Of a stretch of DNA of 20,495 bases, positions 1 through 6,627 are shown one piece after another (within the stretch, counting starts at the first letter, position 1; every line of letters starts with the position of its first letter). The position numbers and the translations under genes are program-made. This DNA comes from Gammaproteobacteria bacterium (lineage in GTDB: Bacteria; Pseudomonadota; Gammaproteobacteria; S012-40), in the NCBI GenBank assembly GCA_015491615.1, contig WFVN01000200.1, forward strand, positions 1-20,495. Reading direction: 5' to 3'. The notes below the pieces were generated by a model, which was not told where the DNA came from, ran no database searches, and was given only the letters and a program-made list of their open reading frames with translations.

Positions 1-776
1 CGTTCGATGAGGCGGGCGACGGCGGCGAAGGCGAAGGCGCCGGTGACGAAACCGGCCGCCCCGTAGCCGAAACGGCAGTCCAGGGAGACGCCGTGGATGC
101 CCGGCTTCTCCGGCCCCACGGTGCCGTCGGGGCGCGGATAGCGCACCTGCTCGGTGGAGAACACGCAGTCCACGCCGAAGTAGCGGCGCGGGTTCTTGGT
201 GAAGCCGTAGTCCGACCGCAGGCGCTGGCGCACTTTGGCGGCGAGGGCGTCGTTCCAGGTGCGCGACAGATCACGTACCTGGATCTGCGTCGGGTCGGTG
301 AGGCCGCCGGCGCCGCCGGTGGTGATCACCGGCAGCTTGCGCCGCTTGCACCAACTGATGAGGTCCGCCTTGAAGCGGATGCTGTCGATGGCGTCGAGCA
401 CGTAGCCGTAGCCACGCGCCGGGTCCAGCAGGGTGGCCAGGTTGCGGTCGGTAAGGAAGTCGTCGATGAATTTCACCCGGCAGCCCGGATGGATGCCCGC
501 CACCCGCTCCGCCAGCACCGTGCCCTTCTTGCGCCCGAGGGTCTCGGTGAGGGCGGGGAGCTGGCGGTTCATGTTGGAGAGCTCCACGGTGTCGTAGTCG
601 ATGAGGGTGAGGGCCCCTACGCCGCTGCGGGCGAGGGCCTCCACCGCCCACGAGCCGACGCCGCCCAGGCCCACTACGCACACGTGCAGTTCGGCGATGG
701 CCGCCGCTTCCTCCTGCCCGTACAGGCGCTCGATGCCGGCGAAGCGTGCCCGCCAGTGGTCGTCCGGTCCGTTCAT
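1..776 (-). CDS. tcdA: tRNA threonylcarbamoyladenosine dehydratase (TcdA/CsdL), 3' end cut by window
   Basis: An E1/ThiF-like enzyme of the family that uses ATP to cyclise t6A at position 37 of ANN-decoding tRNAs (ct6A). The first 258 residues are visible and the C-terminus lies beyond base 1. The start is ATG at 776-774, giving MNGPDDHWRARFAGIERLYG. The nucleotide-binding glycine motif VVGLGGVGS lies at about residues 34-42, followed by a Rossmann-type acidic strand (LIDYDTVELSNMNRQ, 58-72). The DAIDS motif is near 128-132, and the TTGGAGGLTDPTQI segment near 152-165 is typical of TcdA rather than ThiF or MoeB. No CxxC zinc pairs of MoeB are seen in the visible part. It sits 99 bases downstream of the chemoreceptor gene with a terminator between, so it is probably transcribed on its own. 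Family assignment is confident; in vivo substrate is inferred. Confidence 0.92.
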   Translation of the reverse strand, partial: MNGPDDHWRARFAGIERLYGQEEAAAIAELHVCVVGLGGVGSWAVEALARSGVGALTLIDYDTVELSNMNRQLPALTETLGRKKGTVLAERVAGIHPGCRVKFIDDFLTDRNLATLLDPARGYGYVLDAIDSIRFKADLISWCKRRKLPVITTGGAGGLTDPTQIQVRDLSRTWNDALAAKVRQRLRSDYGFTKNPRRYFGVDCVFSTEQVRYPRPDGTVGPEKPGIHGVSLDCRFGYGAAGFVTGAFAFAAVARLIE

Positions 777-825
777 GGGGCGCCATCCTCGCTATCGGCG
801 CCGGCCTTGTCAAAGGCCGGGGAAC

Positions 826-848
826 AAAAAAACCGGGCACAGGGCCCG
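826..848 (-). terminator. Rho-independent terminator after the chemoreceptor gene
   Basis: Read on the minus strand, the stem CGGGC (848-844) pairs with GCCCG (838-834) around a 5-base loop and is followed, after one G, by seven T (832-826). It lies 28 bases after the stop of the chemoreceptor gene and before tcdA. It probably ends the porin/binding protein/chemoreceptor transcript. Confidence 0.6.
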
Positions 849-875
849 ATTCGAGATTGTTGCACGCGGCGACGT

Positions 876-2498
876 TCAGACCACGAAGCGGGAGACCAGC
901 GCCTGCAGACGCTCGGTGTGTCGCTGCACCGTCTCGCCGCTCTTGGCCAGGCGTTCGCCGTCTTCCACCGTGCGCGCGGCCACGTCGTTGATGGTCACCA
1001 CCCGTTGATTGATGTCCTCCACCACACCGGCCTGTTGGCCGGCGGCGTCGGCCATGGTGCGGTTGGTCTCGTTGATGCGCGCCAGGGCCTGGGCGATTTC
1101 GTCGAGGACGGTGTCGGCGGTACGCATCTCGCTGACGCTGGATTCGGCCTTTTCCCGCCCTTCCTGCATCACCTTTTCGGCGGTGCCGGCGCCGTTTTGC
1201 AAGCGCTCGATGATCTCCTGAATCTCTTGGGTGGATTCTTGGGTACGGGAGGCGAGGGTACGCACCTCGTCGGCCACCACCGCGAAGCCGCGTCCCTGCT
1301 CGCCCGCCCGGGCCGCCTCGATGGCGGCGTTCAAGGCCAGCAGGTTGGTCTGCTCGGCGATGTTCTTGATGACGTCCAGGACGGTGCCAATGTTCTCGCT
1401 CTCGCGCACCAGTTCGAGGACGACGTGGGAGGCCTGGCTGACGTGCTCCGCGAGGCTGTCGATGGTGTTCACCACCCGTTGGAAGACGGCCTTGCCTTCG
1501 GTACCGCGATCGTTGGCGTGGGCGGCCTGTTCCGAGGCCTCGCGGGTGCCTGCGGAGACCTCCCGGGCGCTGGCGGCGATCTCCTCGATGGCGGTGGCCA
1601 CCTGGTCGATGTCCTGTTGTTGGCGCAACATGCTCTCCCGCGATTGGGAAGTAATCCCGGACATCTCGCCGGCGGAACGGTTGAGCTCTTCTACGGAGGT
1701 GCGGATCTCCTTGATCAAGCCCTGCAACTGGTCCACGAAATGGTTGAATTCTTCCACCAGCTCGCCCACCTCGTCCTGCTGGCTGCTTTGCAGGCGCACG
1801 CGCAGATCACCGCCACCCTCCGCCATCTCTCGCAGGGAGCCGATCACCTGGCCGATGTTGGTGGTGATGGAGCGACTCACCACCCAGCCCAGCAGACTCA
1901 GCACCAGGGCCAGCCCGGTGGTGATGAATACCCCCAGGAGGAGGGCGGCGCGGGCCGCGTTCTCGCTCGCCGCCAGATTGGCCTCGAAGTCCTCGTTGAT
2001 TTTCTGTTCGAAGGCCAACAAGGACCCTAGAAAGGCCTGCTTCTTCGCCTCGATCGCCTCGGCCTGTGCCTGTGCGGCCCCTAGATTTGCCTCTCCTTCC
2101 ACGAAGGATTTGGCGAGGGCGAAAGCGGCCGTGAAATAGTCCTGGAACTGGGATTTCAAGGTTTCCACGGTGGGGGTGTATACGGGCGTCAGGCGCGTGA
2201 TCGCGTCCAGGTGTCCGATGAGCGTTTCGGCGTGTTTCGAGGCCTCGGTGAGGGTATCCTCGTCCTCCAGGGCGACGGCGTTGTTGAGAGTCTCGATGAC
2301 CAGGGTGGAAGTGTTCTCCACCCGCACGCTGTGTTGCATGGCGGGGAAATCGACGTTCTGTACTCTGTCCAGACGGGCACTGTTGCCGCTGTTTACGGCG
2401 TAGTTGAAGCCGAGGTAGACGACGAAGCCGAACACCCCCACCACGACGATGGCATAGATCTTCTGGCGGATGGAGAACCGAGACAGGAGTTTCATCAT
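876..2498 (-). CDS. Methyl-accepting chemotaxis protein with periplasmic sensor domain
   Basis: A 540-residue transmembrane chemoreceptor that would signal to CheA/CheW. It has TM1 at about 15-34, a periplasmic helical domain of about 148 residues (35-182), TM2 at about 183-206, a HAMP domain at about 207-260, and a long cytoplasmic coiled coil. The near-invariant hairpin tip lies at about 378-414 (IAEQTNLLALNAAIEAARAG, then EQGRGFAVVADEVRTLA). There is no C-terminal NWETF-like pentapeptide for CheR tethering. The start is the first of two consecutive ATG codons, with AGGGAG 6 bases upstream. It is the third gene of an apparent operon, 24 bases after the secreted binding protein, which suggests the sensor reads that protein or its ligand. 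The sensor domain is too divergent for me to name a ligand. The receptor call is certain; the ligand is unknown. Confidence 0.96.
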   Translation of the reverse strand: MMKLLSRFSIRQKIYAIVVVGVFGFVVYLGFNYAVNSGNSARLDRVQNVDFPAMQHSVRVENTSTLVIETLNNAVALEDEDTLTEASKHAETLIGHLDAITRLTPVYTPTVETLKSQFQDYFTAAFALAKSFVEGEANLGAAQAQAEAIEAKKQAFLGSLLAFEQKINEDFEANLAASENAARAALLLGVFITTGLALVLSLLGWVVSRSITTNIGQVIGSLREMAEGGGDLRVRLQSSQQDEVGELVEEFNHFVDQLQGLIKEIRTSVEELNRSAGEMSGITSQSRESMLRQQQDIDQVATAIEEIAASAREVSAGTREASEQAAHANDRGTEGKAVFQRVVNTIDSLAEHVSQASHVVLELVRESENIGTVLDVIKNIAEQTNLLALNAAIEAARAGEQGRGFAVVADEVRTLASRTQESTQEIQEIIERLQNGAGTAEKVMQEGREKAESSVSEMRTADTVLDEIAQALARINETNRTMADAAGQQAGVVEDINQRVVTINDVAARTVEDGERLAKSGETVQRHTERLQALVSRFVV

Positions 2499-2522
2499 GG
2501 TGCGCTCCCTGGAGGACCGGCC

Positions 2523-2951
2523 TCAGTCGAATTGGTGGACGACCTTCACGCGTTCGTCCGCGGAGGCGGCGTCGATGTAGCCGATGCCGCCCGGCTGCGA
2601 AGTGACGTGCTCGATCACCTCGGCGTCGTTTTTCGCCACCTTGGGGGGATTGCCCTTGCCGGAAAACATCCGCGCTGACCAGTACTGTTTGATCTTGGCG
2701 TCGGACTTGCCCAGCACCTTCTTGTTGAAGGCGGAATACAGGGGCGATCCTTCGGTTTGGTTCACCGGTACGGCACGGGTACCGTCGGGGAGCCTTTTCT
2801 TCTTGCCCAGAAAGATGCTCTTCACCTGGGCCTTCGAGAGGGAGCCGACGCCGCTGTTGGCGGCCACCACGACCACGCCGCCGGCGAAGACGGGCGTGGT
2901 CGTCAGAGCGAAGGCGCAGAAACAGAGAACGGTCAGGATTCGCGTGCGCAT
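2523..2951 (-). CDS. Small secreted PstS-like (phosphate-type) substrate-binding protein
   Basis: A 142-residue exported protein. The signal peptide covers about 1-23 (cleavage after PVFA). The mature part resembles a shortened periplasmic phosphate-binding fold: an N-terminal strand VVVVAANSGV, then LSKAQVKSIFLGKKKRLPDG (39-58), VNQTEGSPLYSAF (63-75), and the C-terminal PGGIGYIDA motif (120-128) seen in PstS-like proteins. At about 120 mature residues it is much shorter than a full PstS (about 320), so a full two-lobe clamp is unlikely. The start is ATG with AGGAGA 6 bases upstream. It lies 11 bases after the porin stop and 24 bases before the chemoreceptor, in the same direction. No ABC permease or ATPase is nearby, so a role in sensing or ligand delivery fits better than classical transport. 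Phosphate as ligand is inferred from the family only. Confidence 0.8.
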   Translation of the reverse strand: MRTRILTVLCFCAFALTTTPVFAGGVVVVAANSGVGSLSKAQVKSIFLGKKKRLPDGTRAVPVNQTEGSPLYSAFNKKVLGKSDAKIKQYWSARMFSGKGNPPKVAKNDAEVIEHVTSQPGGIGYIDAASADERVKVVHQFD

Positions 2952-2962
2952 GGTGGGTCTCC

Positions 2963-4063
2963 TCAGAAAGTGAGGTTGATGGCGACACTCAGCAGTTGGG
3001 TCTGGTCTTTGGCCGGCGTGTCCACGAAGAGACCGTCACCTTGGGTGTCGATGAGGCTGAATTCGCCCTTCAGCACCCAGCGGGGGGTGACGGCGTAATT
3101 GAGGCCCACGGTACTGATGTCATGGCCGTTGCCGTTGTCGCGTCGCCAGTACTGGCGAGTGAGGTGAGGCGTCCACTGGCCGATGCGTCGGCCGAGGGTC
3201 AGGTAGGCGGAGTCGGAATCACCCACGCGCGCACCGCCCATGGTGTAGTCCATCCGCACCCGTGCCGCTTCGGCGTACAGCAGCCAGTCGTTCCAATCGG
3301 CCTTCATCCCGGCGAGCATGGCGCGGTGGGCCCTGCCGTCCATTCCCGCCATGGCGGCCATGCTGGGGTCGGAAGCATCGAGCTTCATGATGCCGTCGTA
3401 TGCGGAGACCTGGAACATGACGGTATCGTCCCAGTTGGCGCGCACGGTGGCGCCCAGGAGGCGCTTGATGTTGATGTGTCCCAGATCCACTTCGCCGCCG
3501 AAGCCGTCGAGCTCCAGGGACCACGAATCCATCTCCTTGGTCCAGGCCAGCATGCCCCCGAGAAAACTGGTGCGGGTGGCCTGTGGGCCGCTCATGCTGT
3601 CGTTGTAGATGGCCGCGGGCGGCAGGATCCAGGGATAGGCCGTACCCACGTCCACGTATTCGTTCACCAGACCGACCGGGTATTTGTTTTTTCCCACCCG
3701 GGCGGTGAGGTTGTCACTGAGGGCGATGTTGGCGAAGGCCCAATCAGCATGGGTCATGAAGCCGTTCTCCCGCGAACGGGAGATGAGCTGGCCCACCACG
3801 TTCACCCGGTCGTTGACGCGGGCGGTGACGTTGAGGCCCAAGCGGCTGCCGTAGAAACTGCCGTTCTTGGAAATGCCGTCTTCGTCCAGCTCGGCGAGCC
3901 AATAAGCCGATTCGTCGGTGATGCTCGCCTGGGCGGTGTAGAAACCGTGGATCTCAATGCGGTCGTTCCAGCCCTGGGCCGTGGCGGTGGCGACCAGGCC
4001 CGTACCGAGGCAGGCCCCCATGGCCAGGCGGAACCAAAAAGTGTTTTTCATCGTCTTCTTCAT
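2963..4063 (-). CDS. Outer-membrane beta-barrel porin
   Basis: A 366-residue Gram-negative porin-like protein. It has a signal peptide (MKKTMKNTFWFRLAMGACLG onward, probable cleavage in TATAQ near residue 30), alternating hydrophobic/polar strands, and a C-terminal strand ending in phenylalanine (SVAINLTF), the usual barrel-assembly signal. The ATG at 4063 is preferred because AAGGAA lies 8 bases upstream. An in-frame start at 4105 would place non-signal residues ahead of the signal peptide. Residues 234-253 are methionine-rich (MAAMAGMDGRAHRAMLAGMK) and probably form a loop. It heads the operon with the binding protein and chemoreceptor and probably admits the ligand to the periplasm. I cannot assign substrate specificity; phosphate/anion selectivity would match its neighbour but is inferred. 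Confidence 0.85.
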   Translation of the reverse strand: MKKTMKNTFWFRLAMGACLGTGLVATATAQGWNDRIEIHGFYTAQASITDESAYWLAELDEDGISKNGSFYGSRLGLNVTARVNDRVNVVGQLISRSRENGFMTHADWAFANIALSDNLTARVGKNKYPVGLVNEYVDVGTAYPWILPPAAIYNDSMSGPQATRTSFLGGMLAWTKEMDSWSLELDGFGGEVDLGHINIKRLLGATVRANWDDTVMFQVSAYDGIMKLDASDPSMAAMAGMDGRAHRAMLAGMKADWNDWLLYAEAARVRMDYTMGGARVGDSDSAYLTLGRRIGQWTPHLTRQYWRRDNGNGHDISTVGLNYAVTPRWVLKGEFSLIDTQGDGLFVDTPAKDQTQLLSVAINLTF

Positions 4064-4140
4064 CGTCGTCGTTCCTTTTCCTGAGTTGCCAAGCCGAAAA
4101 TGCATGCTCCAGATGGCAGATCGACGGGTGGAGAAAAAAC

Positions 4141-4172
4141 TTTAACTGTACTGCGGGTGTGAGATTTAACTG
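4141..4172. repeat. Direct repeat of TTTAACTG, possible regulatory site
   Basis: The octamer TTTAACTG occurs at 4141-4148 and again at 4165-4172, exactly 24 bases apart, in the 230-base region between the divergent porin and methyltransferase genes. On the minus strand it reads CAGTTAAA, about 80-110 bases upstream of the porin start. The spacing is roughly two helical turns, which would suit a dimeric regulator. It does not match the usual 11-base-spaced Pho box. It could be chance. Confidence 0.25.
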
Positions 4173-4293
4173 CTTGAAGGACAATACGTTGTGGCACCAT
4201 CTCGGGCTTGATCCCAAGGGGAAATAAACCTGTGTGCAGGATCCAGGATAAAGCGGGTGACGCCGCGATCTTTTTTTTGGATTAGGGGTATCC

Positions 4294-4921
4294 ATGGCCT
4301 ATTGCTGTGCCCATGACCGGGCTGCCGCGCGACTCTTCTCCCGCCTCGCGCGTCGTTACCGCAAACGGTTTTCGCGCCGGGGGTTCGAGCGCCTGCAACG
4401 GCAGATGCTCGATGCCCTGGAGGCGGAGAGCGTCGAGGGGGCACGGTTGCTGGAGATCGGCTCGGGGGTGGGGGCCCTGCACCAGTACTTGCTGGAGCGG
4501 GGCGCGGCGCTGGCGGTGGGGGTGGATCTCTCGCCGGCGATGATCGAGGAGGCGCGCGCCTGGGCTGACGAACGAGGGCTGGCCGAGCGGGTGGACTACC
4601 GGGTGGGGGATTTCCTCGCCTTCGCCGACGAGTTGGGGCCGGCGGACGTGACCATTCTGGACAAGGTCGTCTGCTGCCATCCCCAGGGCCCGGAGCTGGT
4701 GGACCGGGCCCTGGAGCACACCACGCGCCTGCTGGCCCTCTCCTGCCCCCGCCACCATGTTGCGCCTGCTGAACGGGCTCATGGCCCTGGGCCGCTCCGA
4801 TTTCCGTGTCTATCTCCACGACCCGGAGGTCATTGTCGCCATTTGCCGCCGGCACGGTTTCGAGCGGGTACGGGAAGGCCACACCCGGCTGTGGCAGTGG
4901 CAGGTCTTGGCGCGGAAATGA
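4294..4921 (+). pseudogene. Class I SAM-dependent methyltransferase, interrupted by a one-base frameshift
   Basis: The N-terminal 153 residues read MAYCCAHDRAAARLFSRLAR onward, with SAM motif I LLEIGSGVGAL (52-62), the acidic end of strand 2 (VGVDLS, 75-80), and DKVVCCHP (123-130), a signature of a family sometimes annotated as Mg-protoporphyrin-methyltransferase-like. After LLALSCPR the frame changes. The family-like continuation is in the +1 frame from about 4757: TMLRLLNGLMALGRSDFRVY, then LHDPEVIVAICRRHGFERVR, ending QVLARK and TGA at 4919-4921. Dropping one C among 4746-4756 (after a CCCCC run) restores a continuous 208-residue protein. The uncorrected frame runs through the downstream hairpin into the neighbour's antisense. 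RBS AGGGG is a few bases before ATG 4294. Either a true inactivating mutation or a sequencing error; substrate unknown. Confidence 0.85.
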
Positions 4922-4950
4922 AAACGGCCCCGCCGAGGCGGGGCCGTTGT
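4922..4950. terminator. Strong bidirectional terminator between convergent genes
   Basis: An 11-base perfect inverted repeat, ACGGCCCCGCC (4924-4934) and GGCGGGGCCGT (4937-4947), begins 2 bases after the methyltransferase stop and ends 27 bases before the stop of the convergent cytochrome-porin gene. It is flanked by AAAA on the left (TTTT read on the minus strand) and TTGTT on the right, so it can end transcripts from both sides. Confidence 0.8.
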
Positions 4951-4973
4951 TGCGTCGCGAATGTCGTGGAGGG

Positions 4974-6272
4974 TCAGAAACCGGCCTGCACGGTAGCCAC
5001 GGTGCTGGTGGCGTCCAGGTCGCCACCGAAGACCACGTAGTCCAGGCTGGCCTTGATGTTGGGTTTGAACAGCCAGTTGAGGCCGAGGGCGGTGGAGGTG
5101 CCCTCTTGTTTCATAGGCATGGACATCCCCCCCATGGGCATGTCCATCCAGTAGGTGGCGGAGACGAAGCCGAGAGAAGCGAAGAGGCGGTTCGCCAGGC
5201 TCACCTCGCCCATGATGCCGATGGCGGAGTTGTCGCCGCCGGTGGATAGATTGTACCAGTTCTTGGCACTGGCGGTGGATTTGGGGGCACTGGCGTAGCT
5301 GGCGTAGATGCCGATGGCTCGCCCCATGGCCTCGCCTTGCACCTGGAGGTCCAAGGTGGTGGCCTTGGCGTCCAGGCGGCCTTCCGGGGTGGTGGCCTCG
5401 CCCAGGTAGATCTGGGTGCCCAAGCCCACGTCGTAGCCGGCCAGGTTGGGGGTCCATACGACGCGCAGGTAGTTCCCCAATTTGGGGCTGGCGAAGTGTT
5501 CCACTTTCTGGTCGGCAAGGTACTGGGAGACGTACACATAGCCGAGGCCGTTCTGGGCGGAGACGCCTAGGCCGGTGGCGGCGCCGGCCATGGGCATGTC
5601 CATGCTGCCCATGAATTGGCTCATGAGGGTAGCGCCGTGCTCCATGTGCAGGCCGATGGCGCCCATGGCGTTGTTGCCGCTCACCGGGACGTTCATTCCC
5701 ATGGCGCCGGTGGAGAGCAGCTCGAAGCCATAGGCAGGGCCGGCCATCTCGGTGCTGTAGCCATGGAGGCCGACACTCACGCCTTGTACATCGAGGAAGT
5801 AGCTGCCCTTGAAGGAGCCGTAGCGGGCCGCGGCGCTGAGGGTTTCCCCTTCGCTGCCGCCCACTTCCACCGCCTGTGGGGTGAAGGGGATCTCCATCAT
5901 GAAACCAGCGTTGTCGGCCACCTTGCCGGCCAAATAGAGAGAGAGAGCTGCGGGCAGACCGAATTCTTGCGCGTCCCCTTTGACGTATTGAGCGGAACCC
6001 ACCAGGGCGGCATTGAGGGTGTCCGGGATGGCCAGGCCATCGCCTTCCACTTGTCCTTGTATTCCCACCAGGGAGTAGCCGGAGGCCTTGAAGGCGCGAC
6101 CGAAGCTATTGAGGGTGGGGAAATGCTGGTAGTGGCAGGCGGTACAGGTTTGCCCCGCCTGGCGGGCGAAGGCGGGGATGGCCTCGGCGAAGGACGGCAT
6201 CAGGAGAATGGCCAGAGCGGCCAAGGCCAGCCAGTGGAATGGATTACGGACCTTTACGGAAGTACGTTTCAT
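4974..6272 (-). CDS. Outer-membrane monoheme cytochrome-porin fusion (Cyc2-like)
   Basis: A 432-residue exported protein. The signal peptide is about 1-31 (cleavage after SFAEA). One c-type heme site follows at once: CTACH at 43-47, within IPAFARQAGQTC and ACHYQHFPTLNSFGRAFKAS. The rest (about 75-432) alternates short amphipathic strands with glycine-rich turns and ends in phenylalanine (VATVQAGF), as expected for an outer-membrane barrel. A short single-heme domain fused to a porin is the architecture of Cyc2, the outer-membrane iron oxidase of Fe(II)-oxidising bacteria, and of related uncharacterised proteins. Two methionine-rich segments, MGSMDMPMAG (221-230) and WMDMPMGGMSMPMK (375-388), probably lie in loops and could bind soft metals. 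RBS GAGGAG precedes the ATG. It is apparently monocistronic. Heme attachment and outer-membrane location are well supported; the electron donor or acceptor is unknown. Confidence 0.8.
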   Translation of the reverse strand: MKRTSVKVRNPFHWLALAALAILLMPSFAEAIPAFARQAGQTCTACHYQHFPTLNSFGRAFKASGYSLVGIQGQVEGDGLAIPDTLNAALVGSAQYVKGDAQEFGLPAALSLYLAGKVADNAGFMMEIPFTPQAVEVGGSEGETLSAAARYGSFKGSYFLDVQGVSVGLHGYSTEMAGPAYGFELLSTGAMGMNVPVSGNNAMGAIGLHMEHGATLMSQFMGSMDMPMAGAATGLGVSAQNGLGYVYVSQYLADQKVEHFASPKLGNYLRVVWTPNLAGYDVGLGTQIYLGEATTPEGRLDAKATTLDLQVQGEAMGRAIGIYASYASAPKSTASAKNWYNLSTGGDNSAIGIMGEVSLANRLFASLGFVSATYWMDMPMGGMSMPMKQEGTSTALGLNWLFKPNIKASLDYVVFGGDLDATSTVATVQAGF

Positions 6273-6627
6273 TGTTGGCTCCTCGTTAGGGGTAACCGGT
6301 TTTCCGACGTTACGGACGGCTCAGAGAGTCATATAGCAAAAGACATGCCAGAAAAACAAAGACTTCCCGGTATGATGATTTCCGTGTGGTGCGTGCCGGT
6401 CCTTCCGTGGTGACCCAATCATTAGCAAAAGCCGTGCAGGATCGACCAAGGCTTTCCCGCCCCCGGTTTTTCTGGGCCATTCGATGGCCTTATGGAGGAC
6501 CCCACCCCAATGCAGGGCGAGCACGAGGAGCGGGCGTTTTCGCCGAGGGGGTAGCGGTTTCTGGCGGGCAGGCCATGGCGGGCGGGTCCGTGAAGGCCAC
6601 TTTGGCGGAGAGGGGGACTAACGTTCT
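6273..6627. other. 355-base intergenic region, no gene found
   Basis: This gap separates two minus-strand genes, the FAD/Fe-S dehydrogenase (ending 6628) and the cytochrome-porin (starting 6272). It holds the likely promoter of the latter near 6330-6359. A short perfect inverted repeat (GGCCAT, TCG, ATGGCC) lies at about 6477-6491 with no T-tract directly attached. Short reading frames here lack plausible ribosome-binding sites. I see no clear RNA gene and no convincing terminator for the dehydrogenase. Confidence 0.5.
6330..6359 (-). promoter_or_regulatory. Putative sigma70 promoter of the cytochrome-porin gene
   Basis: On the minus strand, TTGTTT (6359-6354), an 18-base spacer and TATATG (6335-6330) lie 58 bases or more upstream of the start codon. 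The -10 box is preceded by TGC, giving an extended -10 (TGCTATATG). The local AT-richness stands out against GC-rich surroundings. Confidence 0.45.

Noticed and set aside
800..820. Inverted repeat CCGGCCTT...AAGGCCGG just upstream of tcdA
   Set aside because: It forms a good stem, but no T-tract follows it on the minus strand, and plus-strand transcription is not expected here. The neighbouring hairpin at 826-848 with its T-tract is the better terminator.
93..2030. A 645-residue plus-strand frame spanning tcdA and the chemoreceptor gene
   Set aside because: It crosses two real minus-strand genes and the terminator between them, and has no plausible protein signature.
4064..4293. A classical Pho box upstream of the porin operon
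   Set aside because: I looked for CTGTCAT-like repeats at 11-base spacing because of the PstS-like protein and found none that match; only the TTTAACTG repeat is present.
6321..6524. A 67-residue frame in the 355-base intergenic region, minus strand
   Set aside because: It starts at GTG with no ribosome-binding site, has no recognisable features and covers the likely promoter of the cytochrome-porin gene.
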